Shown: positions 1-8,601, numbered from the stretch's first letter. The stretch: 64,000 nt of DNA from MGBC120314 sp051877855 (GCA_051877855.1 JBJEJH010000020.1:82325-146324), one strand, 5' to 3'. The notes: generated from the sequence alone by a model not told the origin. Translations and numbers: made by a program.

Positions 1-683
1 AGCGAAACCGCCACAGTATCTGCGTGGATCATCATATGAATAATTCCGGTTTTGCTGATGAAAGCTATATCGTAGAGGATTTGAGTTCTACCTGTGAGCT
101 TCTCTATACTTATCTTGAAGATGAGAAGATCACGAAGGAGACTGCGGAATGTCTATATACAGGGATCATCTGTGATACAGGGATATTTCGGTATCAGGCC
201 ACCACGGCAGAAACGATGTGTATAGCCGGTAAGCTCATGGAAAAGGGTATTAATCATACAAAAATTATTGATGATGGTTTCTTTATGAAGACCTATCATC
301 AGAACCAGATTACAGGGCGTGCGCTCTTAGAGAGTGTGATGTTCTATGGTGGAAAATGTATCTACAGCTATGTCAGTCAGAAAACGATGAAGTTTTATGA
401 ATTGGACGGAAAGCAGATGGGTGGTGTCATTGACCAGCTTCGTAACACAGAAGGTGTAGAAGTAGCGATTTTCCTCTATGAAACCTCGGAGGGCGAATTT
501 AAGGTTAGCATGCGTTCAAAGGAATATATTGATGTGAGTAAGGTCTGCCGATTTTTTGGCGGCGGAGGGCATGTCCGTGCATCCGGATGCACCATGCGAG
601 GTACAGTGCATGATATTATTAATAATATTGGTGCACAGTTAGAATTACAATTTAAGGAATATGGAGTTTCTGAGTTTGTATAA
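1..683 (+). CDS. nrnA: DHH-family phosphoesterase NrnA-like (5' end outside window)
   Basis: C-terminal part of a DHH/DHHA1 phosphoesterase of the NrnA type, which degrades oligoribonucleotides and dephosphorylates pAp in the cytoplasm. The frame is open from base 3, so the gene begins upstream. The catalytic Asp-His-His triplet followed by MNNSGF is encoded at 27-50, and the substrate-binding glycine cluster GGGGHVRASGC lies near the end, as in DHHA1 domains. It overlaps the start of truB. The order nrnA-truB-ribF-rpsO-pnp is the usual Firmicute arrangement downstream of infB-rbfA, so those genes probably lie just outside the window. Family assignment is firm; exact substrate preference is inferred. 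Confidence 0.9.
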   Translation, partial: RNRHSICVDHHMNNSGFADESYIVEDLSSTCELLYTYLEDEKITKETAECLYTGIICDTGIFRYQATTAETMCIAGKLMEKGINHTKIIDDGFFMKTYHQNQITGRALLESVMFYGGKCIYSYVSQKTMKFYELDGKQMGGVIDQLRNTEGVEVAIFLYETSEGEFKVSMRSKEYIDVSKVCRFFGGGGHVRASGCTMRGTVHDIINNIGAQLELQFKEYGVSEFV

Positions 684-1560
684 CGGAATTATAAATATTT
701 ATAAGGAGCGGGGCTATACGTCACATGATGTTGTGGCGAAGCTCCGTGGTATTTTAAAACAGAAAAAGATTGGTCATACAGGGACATTGGATCCTGAGGC
801 GGAGGGGGTTCTTCCGGTGTGCCTTGGCAGAGCTACGAAGCTATGTGACATGTTGACAGATAAAGATAAGATTTACGAGGCAGATCTTTTGCTGGGTATC
901 GAGACGGATACCCAGGATATGACGGGTACGGTACTAAATCGAGGCGAGGTTACAGCTACACCGGGAGAAGTTGAAAAGGTTATACATTCCTTTATCGGAG
1001 GCTATGATCAGATTCCGCCGATGTATTCTGCAATCCAGATCAATGGGCAGAGACTCTATGATCTGGCCCGTCAGGGGAAGGTTGTAGAACGAAAACCGAG
1101 GAAAGTAAATATTTATGATATTGAAATCAGTGAGATGAAATTACCTTTCGTAACCATTAAGGTATTCTGTTCGAAAGGTACTTATATTCGTACACTTTGC
1201 CACGATATCGGGGAAAAATTAGGATGTCATGGTTGCATGAGTTCTCTGACAAGACTTAAGGTAAGCGGTTTTGACATTTCACATAGTATCACCTTAGGAA
1301 AGGTGCAAGAGTATGTGAAAGAAGGACGTATTGACCAGTTCATTACACCGATCGATCAAATGTTTGCGTATCTGCCGGCGTTTTTTGATGACGGAAGCAG
1401 TGAAAAATTGCTGAACAACGGAAATGAATTCTATGCCAATGGTAAAGTCATTCATGGCGATGTCCGGGTATATCGTAAAGATGGTGTCTTCGTAGGAATA
1501 TACCACTATGATTCTACAAAAGATAAATATACTCCCAATAAGATTTTTTTGGAGTCTTAA
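661..1560 (+). CDS. truB: tRNA pseudouridine(55) synthase TruB
   Basis: Makes pseudouridine 55 in the T-loop of tRNAs. The family signature GHTGTLDPEAEGVLP is near residues 38-52, with the catalytic Asp at about residue 44, and SHDVV and KGTYIRTL blocks are also present. The length of 299 residues is normal. The ATG at 661 overlaps nrnA by 23 bp and has AAGG just upstream. A TTG at 676, preceded by GGAG at 663-666, would begin the protein at MYNGIINIYKERG, which matches the usual family N-terminus better, so the true start may be 676. Confidence 0.95.
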   Translation: MEFLSLYNGIINIYKERGYTSHDVVAKLRGILKQKKIGHTGTLDPEAEGVLPVCLGRATKLCDMLTDKDKIYEADLLLGIETDTQDMTGTVLNRGEVTATPGEVEKVIHSFIGGYDQIPPMYSAIQINGQRLYDLARQGKVVERKPRKVNIYDIEISEMKLPFVTIKVFCSKGTYIRTLCHDIGEKLGCHGCMSSLTRLKVSGFDISHSITLGKVQEYVKEGRIDQFITPIDQMFAYLPAFFDDGSSEKLLNNGNEFYANGKVIHGDVRVYRKDGVFVGIYHYDSTKDKYTPNKIFLES

Positions 1561-1601
1561 GAATTGGATAAAACATATTTGCTTGAGTTAAAAGGACGAT
1601 T

Positions 1602-2504
1602 ATGAAATATATTAATGATTTGACCTATCAATGCAATGAGAACAGCATAATTCTCATGGGAAAATTTGATGGGGTACACCGGGGACATCAGCTGTTGATT
1701 GAGAAGGCGAGAGAGGCTTCAAAGAGACTGCATTGTCCTTGTGTTGCAATTACCTTCTCAGATTTGGTTGTAAAACAGTCTGCGATTACAACAGACGATG
1801 AGAAAAAGTATTTAATAGAATGCTATGGAATTGATTATTTGATTTCATATCCTTTTCGGGAAATCTGTAATCTATCGGCAAAAGAATTTGTTCAGGACAT
1901 TTTGGTTAAAAAGCTCAAAGCTGCCTGCGTCATAGCCGGAAGTGATTGTGGATTTGGTAAGAATCGGTCTGCAAATGCCAAAGATTTAGTAGAATTTGGG
2001 AAACAATATGGTTTTGAAACGATAATTCTCGATAAAATATTCTATGATGACGAGGAGATTAGTTCAAGTACGATTCGAAATATGTTGCTGGACGGAAGAA
2101 TTTCAATGGCAAATGAATTACTAGGGCATCCTTTTGGGTATTGTGGCGAGGTTGTTGAAGGAAGAAAACTTGGAAGAAATCTTGGTTTTCCGACCATCAA
2201 CATCAATATTGATTCGGGCAAAGTTCTTGTTCCAAAGGGTGTTTATCATGCACGAGTCAATATTGACGGGACGTTGTATGAAGGAATATGCAATATAGGA
2301 AGCAGGCCTACGGTTTCAAAGGATGGATCAATCAAATTGGAAATGCATATTTTTGATTATGACGGAAATCTATATGGACGAAATCTCTGTGTTCAAATGA
2401 TGGATTTTATTCGTCCCGAAATGGAATTTGATACGGTGGAGAAGCTGAAAGAGCAGATTCGTAAGGACTGCTGTACATTACAAAACAGATTACATCAGGT
2501 TTAG
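1602..2504 (+). CDS. ribF: Bifunctional riboflavin kinase / FAD synthetase
   Basis: Converts riboflavin to FMN and FMN to FAD. The N-terminal nucleotidyltransferase half carries GKFDGVHRGHQ (residues about 20-30) and the SSSTIR motif (near 165). The C-terminal kinase half carries GRKLGRNLGFPTINI (near 186). The 300-residue length is typical of the bifunctional form. It lies 41 bp after truB with AAAGGACG before the ATG, so it is probably cotranscribed. No FMN riboswitch is visible upstream, as expected for an internal operon gene. Confidence 0.95.
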   Translation: MKYINDLTYQCNENSIILMGKFDGVHRGHQLLIEKAREASKRLHCPCVAITFSDLVVKQSAITTDDEKKYLIECYGIDYLISYPFREICNLSAKEFVQDILVKKLKAACVIAGSDCGFGKNRSANAKDLVEFGKQYGFETIILDKIFYDDEEISSSTIRNMLLDGRISMANELLGHPFGYCGEVVEGRKLGRNLGFPTININIDSGKVLVPKGVYHARVNIDGTLYEGICNIGSRPTVSKDGSIKLEMHIFDYDGNLYGRNLCVQMMDFIRPEMEFDTVEKLKEQIRKDCCTLQNRLHQV

Positions 2505-2531
2505 GAGAGATACTGGGGAGGAGAAAAGAAA

Positions 2532-3617
2532 ATGATTCAAAATGAAAAGGAGTTTTGTGCCAGTTTTACACTGAGAATGTCTAATATCATAAAAGGTGTT
2601 GCAATCATTTTTATGTTAATTCATCATTTTTTTTCATTTCCGGAATGGTATGTTGATGGACTTGATTATTCAAATGTGTTGATTTTGGGTCATGATTTAC
2701 CCTTTTGGTGTAGAGATTCATTTAAAGTATGCGTTTCTTTATTTGCTTTTTTGACCGGATATTCTTATTGGTATGTAAAGAATAAAAACTATAACTATTC
2801 AATGAACAAAATTGCTAAATTCTTAGCAAATTATTGGTTAATTTTATTTGGGATTTTTTTACCGGTTTCATGTTTTTTGGGATATTATCGACCAAGTGTT
2901 AAGAGTTTGGTGCTCAATGCATTTGCATTGAGTAATATAGATCGACTTATTGAATTTGCCTGGTATGTTGTATTTTATTGTCTCGTAATGCTTGTTTTAC
3001 CTCTTTTTATACGTATTTTATCCGGAAAAACAATGCTGGATTTGGTTATGACTTTAGCTTTATGTAAGACTTTTTCGGGTCTTTTACAATATATACTCCC
3101 ATATTATTCAGGGATTATCGTTGGAAATTTAAGTGAATTTGTTTTTTGGTTTCCGTGTGTCGTTATTGGATATATTATGGCAAGAGATGGTTTGTTTGAA
3201 TGGATGTATCAAAGGTTTTACACGGGTAGCATTTTTCAATCTATTTTTATTATTTTTTTCGTTTTAAATTGTAGAAGAGTGTACAATGTATTTTTGGGAA
3301 TGAACTTAGATTTAATTTATACGCCGATTATTGTTTTTTCATTGTTAAATTTATTTAATGAAAAAAGGGTCGTATTTATGAATAGAATTCTGGAATTTAT
3401 AGGCAAGCATTCTTTGAATATTTGGTTTCTTCATGCATTGTTTTTTAGTAATAACACAAAAGTATTACAGAAGTATGCGTATTTGCCTAAACAACCCGTA
3501 CTAGTTATTGTATGGTCACTAATTTTGTGTATACTGGTGTCGATAATGATTCAATACATTATGAAATATATTAACAAATTGATAGATAATATTTTTTACA
3601 ATTTGCATTGCATATGA
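2532..3617 (+). CDS. Acyltransferase-3 family membrane protein
   Basis: A 361-residue, very hydrophobic protein with about ten predicted membrane helices. It begins with the hallmark of acyltransferase-3 proteins: a first helix with IKGVAIIFMLIHHFF, whose HH dyad corresponds to the conserved histidine, and SLNIWFLH in the late helix. Such enzymes O-acylate surface polysaccharides or peptidoglycan at the membrane; the substrate here is unknown. It sits between ribF and rpsO, which are normally adjacent, and it is visibly more A+T-rich than its neighbours, which suggests later insertion. GGAGGAG lies just before the ATG. Confidence 0.85.
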   Translation: MIQNEKEFCASFTLRMSNIIKGVAIIFMLIHHFFSFPEWYVDGLDYSNVLILGHDLPFWCRDSFKVCVSLFAFLTGYSYWYVKNKNYNYSMNKIAKFLANYWLILFGIFLPVSCFLGYYRPSVKSLVLNAFALSNIDRLIEFAWYVVFYCLVMLVLPLFIRILSGKTMLDLVMTLALCKTFSGLLQYILPYYSGIIVGNLSEFVFWFPCVVIGYIMARDGLFEWMYQRFYTGSIFQSIFIIFFVLNCRRVYNVFLGMNLDLIYTPIIVFSLLNLFNEKRVVFMNRILEFIGKHSLNIWFLHALFFSNNTKVLQKYAYLPKQPVLVIVWSLILCILVSIMIQYIMKYINKLIDNIFYNLHCI

Positions 3618-3633
3618 TAATATGAAAAATAGC

Positions 3634-3662
3634 TTGCAAATACGAGAGTATTGTGTTATTAT
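3634..3662 (+). promoter_or_regulatory. Sigma-A promoter for rpsO
   Basis: TTGCAA at 3634-3639 and TATTAT at 3657-3662 are separated by 17 bp. Transcription would start near 3669, giving a 5' leader of about 90 nt before rpsO. It separates rpsO-pnp expression from the upstream acyltransferase gene. Confidence 0.65.
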
Positions 3663-3667
3663 TTCTA

Positions 3668-3760
3668 AGTGTGAGTTTAATCACTATGCCCCGGCTCAGT
3701 CTGTGGACACTCCGACCAGGACTTGGTTTTGGGCGAATATAATTTAAGGAGGAATTTGAA
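3668..3760 (+). promoter_or_regulatory. Structured rpsO leader, possible S15 autoregulatory RNA
   Basis: The 5' UTR can fold into nested short stems: AGTG/CACT (3668-3671 with 3682-3685), an outer GCCC/GGGC (3688-3691 with 3731-3734) enclosing GTC/GAC and CCA/TGG helices. S15 represses its own mRNA through such junctions in several bacteria. Here the protein-binding role is inferred from position and foldability only. The ribosome binding site AAGGAGG follows the structure. Confidence 0.4.
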
Positions 3761-4027
3761 ATGATTTCAAAGGAAAAGAAGGCAGAAATTATTGCTGCGT
3801 ATGGAAGAAAGCCTGGCGACACAGGATCACCGGAAGTACAGGTTGCTCTTTTAACAGAGAGAATCAACGAGTTGACAGAACACTTAAAGGTTAATCAGAA
3901 GGATCACCACTCAAGAAGAGGTCTTCTTCAGATGGTAGGTCAGAGAAGAGGTATGTTAGAGTACCTTAAGAAGAACGATATCGAAGCATATCGTAATCTG
4001 ATTGAGCGTTTAGGTCTTAGAAAGTAA
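3761..4027 (+). CDS. rpsO: 30S ribosomal protein S15
   Basis: S15 binds 16S rRNA at the central-domain three-way junction early in small-subunit assembly. The 88-residue length is canonical and the blocks GSPEVQVALLTERI, DHHSRRGL and the C-terminal IERLGLRK are all present. AAGGAGG precedes the ATG. It has its own promoter and leader and is followed by a strong terminator, then pnp, the usual neighbour. Confidence 0.98.
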   Translation: MISKEKKAEIIAAYGRKPGDTGSPEVQVALLTERINELTEHLKVNQKDHHSRRGLLQMVGQRRGMLEYLKKNDIEAYRNLIERLGLRK

Positions 4028-4034
4028 TGAATTT

Positions 4035-4060
4035 GGGGCGGGGTTTTCCGCCCTTTTTTC
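4035..4060 (+). terminator. Intrinsic terminator after rpsO
   Basis: GGGCGG (4036-4041) pairs with CCGCCC (4048-4053) around a six-base loop, followed by six T. It should end or attenuate rpsO transcripts; pnp transcripts may be read-through products. Confidence 0.85.
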
Positions 4061-4083
4061 ATATATTGGGCAGGAGTTACTAA

Positions 4084-4134
4084 CCGAGACTACTGAAAAG
4101 CACATAAGGATTGTGTGTTTTTTAGTTGTTTCGG
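4084..4134 (+). promoter_or_regulatory. 21-bp stem-loop in the pnp leader
   Basis: Bases 4084-4104 pair with 4114-4134 over 21 positions with one mismatch (4091/4127) and three G-U pairs (4088, 4095, 4100), leaving a nine-base loop. In E. coli, a long hairpin in the pnp leader is cut by RNase III and lets PNPase repress its own synthesis. A similar role here is inferred from position and shape. The upper half followed by its T-rich arm could also act as a weak attenuator. Confidence 0.55.
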
Positions 4135-4175
4135 GCTCCGGGTCCACAAGTTAAGAAAGGTAAAGGAGTATTAGC

Positions 4176-6266
4176 ATGAAAGAGTTTAAGAGTTTTACCA
4201 TGGAACTTGCCGGCAGAACTTTAAGAGTTGATGTCGGCAGAGTAGCGGCACAGGCAAATGGCGCTGCATTTATGCATTATGGCGATACGGTTGTGTTATC
4301 TACGGCAACTGCATCTGAGAAGCCAAGAGATGGAATCGATTTCTTCCCTCTCAGCGTAGAATATGAAGAAAAGTTATATGCTGTCGGAAAAATCCCGGGC
4401 GGTTTCAATAAGAGAGAGGGTAAGGCGTCAGAAAATGCAATTCTTACCTCACGTGTTATTGATCGTCCTATGAGACCTTTGTTCCCAAAGGATTACCGTA
4501 ATGATGTTACAATCAACAATATGGTTATGTCCGTTGATCCGGAATGTTCACCGGAACTTACTGCAATGCTTGGTTCTGCAATCTGTGTTGCAATCTCTGA
4601 TATTCCATTTGATGGACCATGTGCAACAACACAGGTTGGTATGATTAATGGTGAGTTCATTATCAACCCAAATGCAACACAGCTTAAGGATTCAGACTTA
4701 AAGCTTACCGTTGCATCCACAAGAGAAAAGGTTATTATGATCGAGGCCGGTGCCAATGAGATTCCGGAAGCAAAGATGATCGAGGCAATTTACAAGGCCC
4801 ATGAAGTGAACCAGCAGATTATCGAATTTATCGATAAGATCGTTGCAGAGTGCGGTAAGCCGAAGCACGAGTATACAAGCTGCGCAATTCCGGAAGAATT
4901 ATTCACAGCAATTAAAGAGATTGTACCTCCGGCTGAGATGGAAGTTGTTATGTTCGCCGAAGAAAAGCAGCTTCGTGAAGATCGTATCCGTACATTGAAG
5001 GACAAGCTTGCTGAAAGCTTTGCTGATAATGAAGAATGGTTAGGTCTTATCGATGAGGCAGTTTATCAGTATGAGAAGAAAACGGTTCGTAAGATGATCT
5101 TAAAGGATCACAAGAGACCGGACGGACGTGAAATCACACAGATTCGTCCGTTGGCTGCAGAGGTTGATATTATTCCTAGAGTTCATGGTTCTGCCATGTT
5201 TACCAGAGGACAGACACAAATCTGTAACGTTACAACACTTGCTCCATTGTCTGAAGCACAGAGACTGGATGGTCTGGATGAGAATGAGACAAGCAAGAGA
5301 TATATGCATCACTACAACTTCCCGGCATACTCCGTTGGTGAGACCAAGGTTTCAAGAGGTCCGGGACGTCGTGAAATCGGTCATGGTGCTTTGGCAGAGC
5401 GTGCATTGATTCCGGTACTTCCGTCAGAGGAAGAATTCCCATATGCAATCCGTTCCGTATCAGAGACCTTTGAGTCCAATGGTTCTACATCAATGGGTTC
5501 AACCTGTGCATCCTGTATGTCTCTGATGGCCGCAGGTGTTCCGATTAAGAGAATGGTAGCCGGAATTTCCTGTGGTCTTGTTACCGGGGATACGGATGAT
5601 GATTATATCCTGTTGACGGACATTCAGGGTCTTGAAGATTTCTTCGGTGATATGGACTTTAAGGTTACCGGTACAACAGAAGGTATCACAGCGATCCAGA
5701 TGGATATTAAGATTCATGGTCTTACAAGACCGATCGTTGAGGGTGCTATCGCAAGATGCCGTGAGGCACGTATGTTCATCATGGATACCTGTATGAAGCC
5801 GGCAATTTCCGAGCCAAGACCGGAAGTTGGTCCTTTAGCTCCGAAGATTATCTCTCTTACAATTGATCCGGCAAAGATTGGTGAGGTTGTTGGTCAGAGA
5901 GGAAAGACCATCAATGCAATCATTGATGAGTGTGGAGTTAAGATTGATATTACTGATGACGGTGTTGTATCTGTCTGCGGTCTTGATCAGGCTATGATGG
6001 ATAAGGCTGTGAAGTATATCCAGACAATCGTAACGGACTTTGAAGAAGGACAGATCTTTGAGGGTAAAGTTGTTAGTATCAAGGAATTCGGTGCATTTAT
6101 TGAATTTGCTCCTGGTAAGGAGGGTATGGTACACATTTCGAAGATTTCGAAGGAAAGAATTGATCATGTTGAGGATGTTCTTACACTTGGAGATAAGGTT
6201 CGTTGTGTATGCTTAGGCAAGGATAAGATGGGAAGAATCAGCTTCTCTATTAAGGATTGTCAGTAA
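4176..6266 (+). CDS. pnp: Polyribonucleotide nucleotidyltransferase (PNPase)
   Basis: Phosphorolytic 3'-5' exoribonuclease that degrades mRNA in the cytoplasm. The 696-residue protein shows the normal order: first RNase PH domain (about 1-230), alpha-helical linker, second RNase PH domain (about 310-545, with GHGALAERAL and the GDTDDD catalytic block), KH domain with IGEVVGQRGKTI (near 570), and a C-terminal S1 domain with GKVVSIKEFGAFIEF (near 630). AAAGGAG precedes the ATG. The leader contains a long stem-loop. Confidence 0.98.
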   Translation: MKEFKSFTMELAGRTLRVDVGRVAAQANGAAFMHYGDTVVLSTATASEKPRDGIDFFPLSVEYEEKLYAVGKIPGGFNKREGKASENAILTSRVIDRPMRPLFPKDYRNDVTINNMVMSVDPECSPELTAMLGSAICVAISDIPFDGPCATTQVGMINGEFIINPNATQLKDSDLKLTVASTREKVIMIEAGANEIPEAKMIEAIYKAHEVNQQIIEFIDKIVAECGKPKHEYTSCAIPEELFTAIKEIVPPAEMEVVMFAEEKQLREDRIRTLKDKLAESFADNEEWLGLIDEAVYQYEKKTVRKMILKDHKRPDGREITQIRPLAAEVDIIPRVHGSAMFTRGQTQICNVTTLAPLSEAQRLDGLDENETSKRYMHHYNFPAYSVGETKVSRGPGRREIGHGALAERALIPVLPSEEEFPYAIRSVSETFESNGSTSMGSTCASCMSLMAAGVPIKRMVAGISCGLVTGDTDDDYILLTDIQGLEDFFGDMDFKVTGTTEGITAIQMDIKIHGLTRPIVEGAIARCREARMFIMDTCMKPAISEPRPEVGPLAPKIISLTIDPAKIGEVVGQRGKTINAIIDECGVKIDITDDGVVSVCGLDQAMMDKAVKYIQTIVTDFEEGQIFEGKVVSIKEFGAFIEFAPGKEGMVHISKISKERIDHVEDVLTLGDKVRCVCLGKDKMGRISFSIKDCQ

Positions 6267-6314
6267 TGAAATAGAAATTTAGTGTATTACCGTGTGTAAT
6301 TCATGAAGTACATT

Positions 6315-6352
6315 CGTAGCTTGTGGTTGGAGAACTTCTGACTACAGCTACG
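6315..6352 (+). other. Hairpin between pnp and the HIT gene
   Basis: CGTAGCT (6315-6321) pairs with AGCTACG (6346-6352), continuing inward with one bulge to GTGGT/ACTAC. There is no T-run, so it is more likely an mRNA end-stabilising or processing structure than a terminator. Confidence 0.35.
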
Positions 6353-6390
6353 GTGTCGTAAAATAATTTATTTATTAGGAGGATAACGAT

Positions 6391-6810
6391 ATGGTAGATA
6401 ACAATTGTGCATATTGCGTAGAAGGCGATTTAGTTGCAAAGTTTGGTATTAAGATTTGCGAGCTTGAAACATCAAAGGTTTATCTTTTTAAAGAGCAGAG
6501 TCATCCGGGAAGATGTATCGTAGCTCATAAGAAGCATGTTGGTGATATGAATGAATTAACAGCAGAAGAAAGAGCAGCTTATTTTGAAGATGTAGCAAGA
6601 GTAGCAAGAGCTATCATGGCGGCTTTCCATCCTGATAAGGTTAATTATGGTGCATATGGTGATACGGGTCATCATCTTCATTTCCATCTTTGTCCTAAGT
6701 ATAAGGATGAATTTGAATGGGGTGGTGTATTCCTTATGAATCCGGATCAGAAATATTTATCGGATGAAGAATATGCCGAAATGATCGAAAAGATTAAGGC
6801 AAACTTATAA
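6391..6810 (+). CDS. HIT family nucleotide-binding protein
   Basis: A 139-residue histidine-triad protein, a family of nucleotide hydrolases or transferases. The catalytic triad lies in HHLHFHLCPKY (about residues 90-100), giving the HxHxHxx pattern with a Cys in the tail of the motif. An N-terminal CAYC pair may be structural. AGGAGG precedes the ATG. The natural substrate cannot be read from sequence. It is followed by a hairpin and then the yebC-type gene. Confidence 0.9.
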   Translation: MVDNNCAYCVEGDLVAKFGIKICELETSKVYLFKEQSHPGRCIVAHKKHVGDMNELTAEERAAYFEDVARVARAIMAAFHPDKVNYGAYGDTGHHLHFHLCPKYKDEFEWGGVFLMNPDQKYLSDEEYAEMIEKIKANL

Positions 6811-6837
6811 TAGATTAAAGTTTCAAAAGTATGGCTT

Positions 6838-6870
6838 GCTATGTGTTTCTTTTGGGCACATAGCATTCTT
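6838..6870 (+). terminator. Probable weak terminator after the HIT gene
   Basis: GCTATGTG (6838-6845) and CACATAGC (6857-6864) form a perfect 8-bp stem with an 11-base loop, followed only by ATTCTTG. The short T-tract makes termination partial at best. Confidence 0.45.
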
Positions 6871-6904
6871 GTACATGTAATATAGGTAGTTTAAGGAGAT
6901 TTTT

Positions 6905-7633
6905 ATGTCAGGACATTCAAAATTTGCTAATATTAAGCATAAAAAAGAAAAAAATGACGCTGCGAAGGGTAAGATTTTTACAAGACTTGGTAAGGAACTT
7001 TTGGTTGCTGTAAAAGAAGGCGGACCGGATGTTAATAATAACTATAAGTTGGCAACCGTTGTAGCGAAGGCAAAGGCGAATAACATGCCGAATGATACCA
7101 TCGAGCGCGCGATTAAGAAGGCTGCCGGTGATGCAAATGCAGCGAACTTTGAGGCTGTCACCTACGAAGGTTATGGTCCGAATGGTACTGCAATCATCGT
7201 TGAGGCTTTGACAGATAATCGTAACAGAGCAGCTGCAAACATTCGTAGCGCATTTACGAAGGGCGGCGGAAATGTTGGTACTCCAGGCTGTGTATCCTTC
7301 ATGTTCGATCAGAAGGGTCAGGTTATCATTGATAAGGAAGAATGTGATTTATCTGCGGATGACCTTATGATGATGGTCATTGATGCCGGTGCAGAAGATG
7401 TGGTTGAAGAGGAAGACAGCTTTGAGATTACATCTGCTCCGGAGGATTTTGATGCAGTTGTTAAGGTATTAGAGGAAAATAAAGTAGCAATGGCTTCCGC
7501 TGCTGTTACAATGATTCCACAGACCTGGGTTGAACTTACGAATGAAGATGATATTAAGAAAATGAATCGAATTCTGGATCTTTTAGATGAAGAAGATGAT
7601 GTTCAGGAAGTGTACCATAACTGGGATGAGTAA
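6905..7633 (+). CDS. YebC/PmpR family protein
   Basis: A 242-residue member of the YebC family, described as DNA-binding regulators and, more recently, as ribosome-associated factors helping difficult peptide synthesis. It starts with the invariant MSGHSKFANIKHKKE and carries GYGPNGTAIIVEALTDN and an acidic C-terminal region. AAGGAG lies before the ATG. The target here is not evident. Confidence 0.95.
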   Translation: MSGHSKFANIKHKKEKNDAAKGKIFTRLGKELLVAVKEGGPDVNNNYKLATVVAKAKANNMPNDTIERAIKKAAGDANAANFEAVTYEGYGPNGTAIIVEALTDNRNRAAANIRSAFTKGGGNVGTPGCVSFMFDQKGQVIIDKEECDLSADDLMMMVIDAGAEDVVEEEDSFEITSAPEDFDAVVKVLEENKVAMASAAVTMIPQTWVELTNEDDIKKMNRILDLLDEEDDVQEVYHNWDE

Positions 7634-7671
7634 ATTATTCACTACAAAATAAAATAACAAGAAATATTAAG

Positions 7672-7723
7672 AGACCGTTTTATGAATGTCTATTGTAAGG
7701 ATATTGATAGAATGGTCTTTTTC
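7672..7723 (+). terminator. Terminator after the yebC-type gene
   Basis: A stem of about 12 bp (AGACCGTTTTAT with ATAGAATGGTCT, including G-T pairs) has a long loop and is followed by TTTTTC. It separates the gene from trhA downstream. Confidence 0.7.
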
Positions 7724-7742
7724 ACGTATTTTTACAAAATGC

Positions 7743-7771
7743 TTGCATAAATCAGAAAAATATAGTATAAC
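7743..7771 (+). promoter_or_regulatory. Sigma-A-like promoter upstream of trhA
   Basis: TTGCAT (7743-7748) and TATAAC (7766-7771) are spaced by 17 bp. The predicted start near 7778 lies just before a cluster of ACTACATA octamers. Confidence 0.55.
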
Positions 7772-7784
7772 ATATATATGACAA

Positions 7785-7828
7785 TATGTAGTAATTAAAA
7801 CTACATACAGAAATATCGAAACTACATA
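7785..7828 (+). repeat. Three copies of an ACTACATA octamer
   Basis: ACTACATA occurs at 7800-7807 and 7821-7828 in the same orientation, 21 bp apart (two helical turns), and inverted at 7785-7792. They lie directly downstream of the putative trhA promoter and could be a regulator binding array; no cognate regulator is identified. Confidence 0.35.
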
Positions 7829-7889
7829 AGAGTAGAATAGGGGAAAATCTTTTGTTGAATAAATTATGTTTCATTGAGGAGGAAATGTT

Positions 7890-8540
7890 ATGGAAATTCA
7901 TGTTAAAGATCCGGGAAGTGCATTAACCCATTTTATCGGTATGATTGCAGCAATAGGTGCTTCCATGCCCTTGATTTTTAAGGCTTTTACAGGACAGGGG
8001 AAGGTTAGCGGAGTGGCCTGCTCGATTTTTATGGCAAGTATGATTTTACTTTATGGTGCCAGTACAGCATATCATACCTTTGATATTTCGGAAAAAGTGA
8101 ACCTGATATTAAAGAAGATTGATCATATGATGATTTCTGTTCTGATTGCAGGTTCATATACGCCGATTTGTCTTCTGGTACTGGATGAAAGCGTTGGAAT
8201 ACCACTGTTGATTGTAGTGTGGAGTATTGCAATTATCGGAATTTTATTTAAATTGTTCTGGGTTACCTGTCCTAAATGGGTTTCCTCCATTCTTTATATT
8301 GGTATGGGCTGGGCATGTGTGGCAGCATTCTCGAATCTTTGGACCAATTTGCCGGTGGCAGCCTTTGTATGGCTTTTGATTGGCGGAATCTTTTATACCA
8401 TCGGAGGAGTGATTTATGCTCTAAAATTAAAGTTATTTAATGCGAAGCATAAATATTTTGGCTCCCATGAAGTATTCCATGTATTTGTACTTTTAGGAAG
8501 TATGTGTCATTTTGTGGTGATGTTCTGCTTTGTGGCGTAG
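7890..8540 (+). CDS. Hemolysin III / PAQR family membrane protein (TrhA-like)
   Basis: A 216-residue seven-helix membrane protein of the hemolysin III/PAQR family; Bacillus members (TrhA) influence membrane fluidity. The family histidines are visible: H in ALTHFIG near residue 12, STAYHTF near 60, and the C-terminal GSHEVFHVFVLLGSMCHF, which form the metal site. AGGAGG precedes the ATG. It is transcribed alone, between two terminators. Confidence 0.88.
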   Translation: MEIHVKDPGSALTHFIGMIAAIGASMPLIFKAFTGQGKVSGVACSIFMASMILLYGASTAYHTFDISEKVNLILKKIDHMMISVLIAGSYTPICLLVLDESVGIPLLIVVWSIAIIGILFKLFWVTCPKWVSSILYIGMGWACVAAFSNLWTNLPVAAFVWLLIGGIFYTIGGVIYALKLKLFNAKHKYFGSHEVFHVFVLLGSMCHFVVMFCFVA

Positions 8541-8601
8541 GATATAGGGGATATATTGAAACAGAAGAAAGAATAAATAGAATCAATGGACATGGATATT
8601 A

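Noticed and set aside
3571..3867. Minus-strand open frame across the rpsO leader
   Set aside because: It runs antisense to the rpsO promoter, leader and S15 coding sequence and encodes nothing recognisable.
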